NCBI GenBank assembly: GCA_045604285.1
Contig: JAZUNS010000159.1
Span: 1 to 8,969 of the forward strand
Direction of reading: 5' to 3'
Origin: SIG636 sp045604285
Lineage (GTDB): Bacteria > Bacillota > Clostridia > Oscillospirales > CAG-382
Length of the DNA: 8,969 bases
A model generated the notes under the pieces. The model saw only the letters and a program-made list of their open reading frames with translations. It was not told the origin of the DNA and ran no database searches. The position numbers and the translations under genes are program-made. Below are positions 6,301-8,969 of this stretch, piece after piece (position 1 is the stretch's first letter; each line of letters starts with the position of its first letter).

Positions 6301-8816
6301 CCGGACATTACACATTTAGCCGTAGAGCCGTCCACGTATATACCCGCACCGTTAACGGTACTTGTATTGGAATAAATACTACCGCCCGTTATGGTAACGG
6401 TTGCGCTGGTACCGGTAATAAATATACCGCCGCCGCTTCCTTTGGCATTTACCGTTCCATCGGTATTAAAGCTACCGGAGGTGTTGCTGTATACACTACC
6501 GCCCGTAATACCTATAGAGGTATTGTCACCGGTAAGATAAATACCGCCGCCGTTGCTGTTAGATGTGTTTTGGTAAATAGACGCAGAGGTTATTGAGATG
6601 GTACTTGTGGTACCGTCCATATACACACCGCCGCCATTTGTGCCTGCCGTGTTATTATAAACACTACCCGAGTTTAACTGTATAATTTTTGTGTAATTAT
6701 CAGCAGGACCCATATAGGTTTTGTTTGCGTTCTTAGCAGGAGTATTAAAATATATACCGCCGCCGTTTTCGCCCGCTACATTATTGTAAACAGAAGCGCC
6801 GCCAAGGGAAAACGATACGGTATGCGTATTTACGGCATTTGCAGATATAAAACGGTCTGACCAGTTAGCCAAAATACACACGCCGCCACCGTGAGATATA
6901 GCTTCATTATCATGAATAATAGTTTGATTAGACAAGGCAACGGAAGTTTTTTCATTTTCAATTATTTGCCTTGCCGAACCCTCGTAAACTTTTTGAAGTA
7001 TTGCGCCACCTCTTCCCTGCGAGGTCTTTTCTCCTGCAACGTTGTAACCTGCTCTGTTTTCCTTAAACTCATTTACACCGCTTATTGTAAGTTCAGCTTC
7101 ACAAAAGACCGCACCGCCATCTTTTGCACACCAGTTTCCGATAAATGTACATCCACTTATCGAACACTTGGATTTTGGCACTTTATATACACTACCATTG
7201 TAAATACCAGATGCGTTCCAATAAACGCCGCCACCGTTTTTCCTGCTATAGTTTCCGGTGAAAGTGCAGTTGGTAATGGTTAGAACCGTAGAAGTAGCAC
7301 CTACCGTTCTTATCGTGCCGCCGTTATCATCCATATCACTTGCAAGCGATAAATCTCTGGATCGACAATCTGTAAACGTACAATTGGAAATATTGGTAGC
7401 ATTACCTACGTACGAACTGTGGAAATGCATTGCATTGCCACCCGACGGAGAACTGCAGTTGGTAAAATTACACCCGGATATTTCGACAGTAACCACACGG
7501 CAATTTAAATAAAGTGCGCCTGCGCTGCTTTCTTTATTATTATTCTCAGTAAACGTCATACCACTAAAGCCTGCCGCTGCATTTTCTTCGGCATAATTTG
7601 CTTGTTTCCCGGCTACACATCTTGTAAAGTTGCAATTCTTTATTGTAAGTTTTTCTTGTATCCTCGTACCTCGCGTATCACTAATCTTACCGTTTATGTA
7701 TATTGCACCGCCTTGCCAACCACTGTAGCAATCTTCAAATGTGCAATTATCAAAAGTCAAATTGTTAAAAACAAGATTGGTTGAGTCGCCGTCATTTGCT
7801 CCTTGACGTATTAAAATTGCACCGCCTGCTTCTGTTGCATAACAGTATTTTGCAGTAAAATTTTTGAATGTAGCTGTACCGGTAGTCATTCTGAATTCGT
7901 TGTGAAAAGCTATGGCTCCACCACTTGTAGCAGCGCACCTATATATATTTACATTTTCAAAATACAAGACGTCAAAATCACCGTTAAGGGATATGGCGCC
8001 TCCGTAAAGAGATGGGCTTGTGTTTGAGTTATTTCTTAAGTCAACGCCCAACAATTTCAACTTTGTCGGGGTTGAACCCGAACCATTTTGACAACGGATG
8101 ATGGGGACCGTAGAAAGATATCCGTCGCCACTTGCCGTAATAAATATTCGCTGGTAATACGTAGCGTTTTTTGCCTCAGTATCATCGTCTTTAGCTTTTA
8201 TTACCAGTTCACCGCCTTCTTCTACGACGAACGTACCTGTGTCGCTATTTACCTTTGAATTTATAACCACGACAGGGTTGTTATCGTAACGGTCTGCACC
8301 GAGTTTTTCGCCTGTTCCTGCTACAATGGTAAGACGTTTGCCCGATTTAATTACTATTTTACCGGATATAAAAACTTCACCGTTAATGATCCACTTAGTA
8401 TCCGAAGATATAGTAGTTGAGGGGATAGACGACTTATGAGAATGTTGGACGGTGGCTTTAACAGTTGTATCGCCAACATTAGGTGAAACAGCTTTAGTAT
8501 CAATACTATCTTCTATAATACTTGAAGCAAGAACTTTAGGCGTGGAAGCGCTAATATCGCTATTTTCAAAAGTATCTGCATCACAAACCGCCGTTGCAGC
8601 TTCTTTTGCCTCGTCTTCATCAGTTTCGGGAAGGCATAGGGCACCCTCCTCACTAACCATACCGTCTATATAGCTTGCAGAGGAATAATCCTCAAAATAT
8701 ATATCGTTACTGTCATACCAAACGTCTTCGGTATCGGAATATACGGGAAGTCCGCTGAAAAGCGAAACCACCAGAGTCAATGCTAACCAACAAGAAAACA
8801 AGCGTATTTTTAACAT
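3336..8816 (-). CDS. Giant secreted beta-helix adhesin-like protein with CnaB/SpaA-like C-terminal domain
   Basis: This 1826-residue protein is probably an extended surface or secreted rod; binding to host, mucin or other cells is inferred. Residues 1-27 form a signal peptide (K3, R5, hydrophobic core, likely cut at VYS/D). Residues 28-105 are an acidic linker and 105-135 are Ser/Thr-rich. From about 138 to 1535 it is a right-handed parallel beta-helix with about 39 GG[GA][IVM] turns. Roughly the first ten are of an NCTFxxC...GGA type rich in Cys and Asn. After about residue 640 they become a GGxIxxNTAxxxGGGIY type. Residues 1535-1684 are unassigned (WFEDYANGDTAYG, AYIDQEHYAAYN). Residues 1685-1784 resemble a prealbumin-like CnaB/SpaA domain with Lys1693, Glu1745 and Asn1783 in isopeptide positions. 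The tail (WLGG at about 1790, then PKKKFEL) has no LPXTG motif, hydrophobic helix or cell-wall repeats. GGAGG 7 nt before the ATG supports the start. The family is related to polymorphic-outer-membrane-protein-like repeats, but no autotransporter barrel is present. Confidence 0.9.
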   Translation of the reverse strand: MLKIRLFSCWLALTLVVSLFSGLPVYSDTEDVWYDSNDIYFEDYSSASYIDGMVSEEGALCLPETDEDEAKEAATAVCDADTFENSDISASTPKVLASSIIEDSIDTKAVSPNVGDTTVKATVQHSHKSSIPSTTISSDTKWIINGEVFISGKIVIKSGKRLTIVAGTGEKLGADRYDNNPVVVINSKVNSDTGTFVVEEGGELVIKAKDDDTEAKNATYYQRIFITASGDGYLSTVPIIRCQNGSGSTPTKLKLLGVDLRNNSNTSPSLYGGAISLNGDFDVLYFENVNIYRCAATSGGAIAFHNEFRMTTGTATFKNFTAKYCYATEAGGAILIRQGANDGDSTNLVFNNLTFDNCTFEDCYSGWQGGAIYINGKISDTRGTRIQEKLTIKNCNFTRCVAGKQANYAEENAAAGFSGMTFTENNNKESSAGALYLNCRVVTVEISGCNFTNCSSPSGGNAMHFHSSYVGNATNISNCTFTDCRSRDLSLASDMDDNGGTIRTVGATSTVLTITNCTFTGNYSRKNGGGVYWNASGIYNGSVYKVPKSKCSISGCTFIGNWCAKDGGAVFCEAELTISGVNEFKENRAGYNVAGEKTSQGRGGAILQKVYEGSARQIIENEKTSVALSNQTIIHDNEAISHGGGVCILANWSDRFISANAVNTHTVSFSLGGASVYNNVAGENGGGIYFNTPAKNANKTYMGPADNYTKIIQLNSGSVYNNTAGTNGGGVYMDGTTSTISITSASIYQNTSNSNGGGIYLTGDNTSIGITGGSVYSNTSGSFNTDGTVNAKGSGGGIFITGTSATVTITGGSIYSNTSTVNGAGIYVDGSTAKCVMSGGTIGGEGKGNNAIGNGGGVFLEASTLEFSGGNIDYNTAKYGGGVCADDNSKASITGSSSIAYNVASASGGGVYANPGSTITITNGAVNHNTATVVAGGIRVNGATLNLSGGTVSYNVCDNGSDDGDGGGIFADGSDSTTVKITGGEISYNTAADCGGGVLAGANCHFTLDGGNVVSNTATGGNGGGMYIRNGCNFELKNGSVGLEDKGNTAGNYGGGIYVVNNSTVTITNGNVGYNTANSFGGGICIAQSTLNFSNGNIMHNTSSTNQGGGIYLNNCTFIYTGGEIYNNKSALNGGGMYARDMVSFTLSGGNIYGNAAGFDDGSGVESKGNGGGIYLFRSTLTFSGGSIYENTATATGGGIVVNGSKLNFSGGNIRDNDSDSYGGGIVVKAYAFEDTAQGTTATAEVPYETTLTLTGGNIEGNESTASHGGGIYVCDYTTTVYNVGTVYTATVSIQTGNITNNKAFGSGGGICSNGCPVNVEGGNITDNDAAKGGGVYSAGSGAIITLSGGSITANAATANGGGAYITKNSVLRLTDTTSAISQNVADGDGGGVYISDGEFTMSGGNIEDNHSTNGNGGGIAAISSTPTAYMPGTTVYMVTLAGGTMSENTASVGFGGAIYSNGAALYIGSQSGDGGDIVRNSAKNGGGVAITGGGILEMYNGYVRHNTAKGSPNEGITTGYMYHDELGGAGGGIYISNGVESVVSAYMLSGSKVGIYGNLADFAADDVFANGNNTKLTLVRVDGMTIEEVGYERVTGWFEDYANGDTAYGMGLYGNPVVQGVRYREARTTVEAYIDQEHYAAYNTVGASTFALNPDTESGEQYIRSYINTENNYVAITLGTAKAGYGRLSIQKTGTNIDPTQVFVFLVKSVATSTGENIEFKVTVTGENAVTIMDVPDGTYTITEIESWSWRYDIDEDSSVKQTVVIGQGSGASLAPTVEFVNNLVRDKWLGGNSPVKKNVAAPVSTVNENGALMVYSMPKKKFEL
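4203..6899. repeat. Degenerate coding tandem repeats with recurring ACCGCCGCCG (+ strand) core
   Basis: Within the giant gene, the + strand shows ATACCGCCGCCG or a close variant about every 70-120 nt, encoding the Gly-Gly-Gly-Ile/Val turns on the minus strand. Spacing is irregular because coils differ in length. Several copies share longer identity: ATAAATACCGCCGCCGTTGC is identical at 5292-5311 and 6537-6556. The Gly codons are far more uniform here than in the first third of the gene (6900-8816), where the same turns use mixed codons and the DNA is more AT-rich. Confidence 0.75.
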
Positions 8817-8823
8817 TGCAAGT

Positions 8824-8828
8824 CCTCC
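8824..8828 (-). promoter_or_regulatory. Strong ribosome binding site GGAGG for the giant protein
   Basis: GGAGG ends 7 nt before the ATG at 8816-8814 and fixes that codon as the start, giving a complete signal peptide. Confidence 0.8.
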
Positions 8829-8870
8829 ATATATATAACTGCCGTTTTGTAATTATAAAGACAATTAGAC

Positions 8871-8883
8871 ATATTTATATTTT
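8871..8883. repeat. 13-nt direct repeat, copy 1 (downstream of promoter)
   Basis: ATATTTATATTTT (+ strand) is identical to 8946-8958. This copy lies just after the predicted transcription start of the adhesin operon (about +4 to +16). Confidence 0.5.
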
Positions 8884-8892
8884 TATGTAGTT

Positions 8893-8921
8893 ATTGTAGC
8901 ACATCGCTTTTATTTTTTCAA
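8893..8921 (-). promoter_or_regulatory. Sigma-A-type promoter of the adhesin-esterase operon
   Basis: On the minus strand, TTGAAA (8921-8916) and TACAAT (8898-8893) are 17 bp apart, each with one mismatch to consensus. TGC immediately before the -10 gives an extended -10 element. Transcription should start near 8886, leaving an AT-rich leader of about 70 nt before the ATG. I see no riboswitch or attenuator in that leader. Confidence 0.75.
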
Positions 8922-8945
8922 GATTAACAATGAAAGCTATTGCCG

Positions 8946-8958
8946 ATATTTATATTTT
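8946..8958. repeat. 13-nt direct repeat, copy 2 (upstream of promoter)
   Basis: ATATTTATATTTT (+ strand), identical to 8871-8883 and offset by 75 bp, close to seven helical turns. This copy lies upstream of the -35 box, at about -60 to -72 relative to the predicted start. Confidence 0.5.
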
Positions 8959-8969
8959 CAACGCTTTGC

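Noticed and set aside
4203..6899. Regular short repeats resembling a CRISPR array
   Set aside because: Repeat units are short, degenerate and irregularly spaced, and lie fully in frame inside one protein as Gly-rich coil turns.
8617..8633. LPETD (residues 62-66 of the giant protein) as a sortase motif
   Set aside because: It is near the N-terminus, lacks the final Gly and has no hydrophobic segment or basic tail after it.
3336..8816. Classification as a type V autotransporter or chlamydial Pmp protein
   Set aside because: The repeat style is similar, but there is no C-terminal beta-barrel, and the ribosome sites and CnaB-like domain point to a Gram-positive host.

Overview
The window looks like a chromosomal segment from a low-to-moderate GC Gram-positive bacterium of the Clostridia, probably a gut-type anaerobe. 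This is inferred from three things: a lipoprotein-type solute-binding protein in a permease/ATPase operon, strong GGAGG-type ribosome binding sites with sigma-A promoters, and a very large secreted Gly/Asn/Thr-rich beta-helix protein ending in a CnaB/SpaA-like domain. A species cannot be named from the sequence alone. All recognised genes are on the minus strand, in two transcription units that read from right to left.

Right-hand unit (about 8921 to 2494): a well-formed promoter at 8893-8921 drives an 1826-residue secreted beta-helix adhesin-like protein (3336-8816). A 256-residue alpha/beta-hydrolase esterase (2541-3311) follows after 24 nt, and a strong intrinsic terminator at 2494-2535 closes the unit. 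The giant protein has a signal peptide, an acidic linker, about 39 beta-helix coils of two subtypes, a ~150-residue unassigned region, one prealbumin-like domain with the three residues expected for an isopeptide bond, and an unusual tail with no LPXTG signal or membrane anchor.

Left-hand unit (about 2460 to 94): a consensus promoter (TTTACA, 17 bp, TATAAT) drives a three-gene polar amino-acid ABC importer: solute-binding lipoprotein, then permease, then ATPase. The first two genes are joined by a TAATG overlap and the ATPase starts 8 nt after the permease. A palindromic AT-rich element lies at the predicted transcription start. At the left edge a strong terminator points the other way (+ strand), so a convergent gene probably ends just outside or at the window boundary.

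There is no gene-free stretch longer than 300 bases. The gaps are 1-93 (terminator), 886-893, 2378-2540 (terminator plus promoter), 3312-3335, and 8817-8969 (promoter and leader). The parts most worth a second look are the adhesin, with its GC-rich internal DNA repeats and unexplained mode of surface retention, its coupling to an esterase with no visible signal peptide, and a 13-nt direct repeat that brackets the adhesin promoter.
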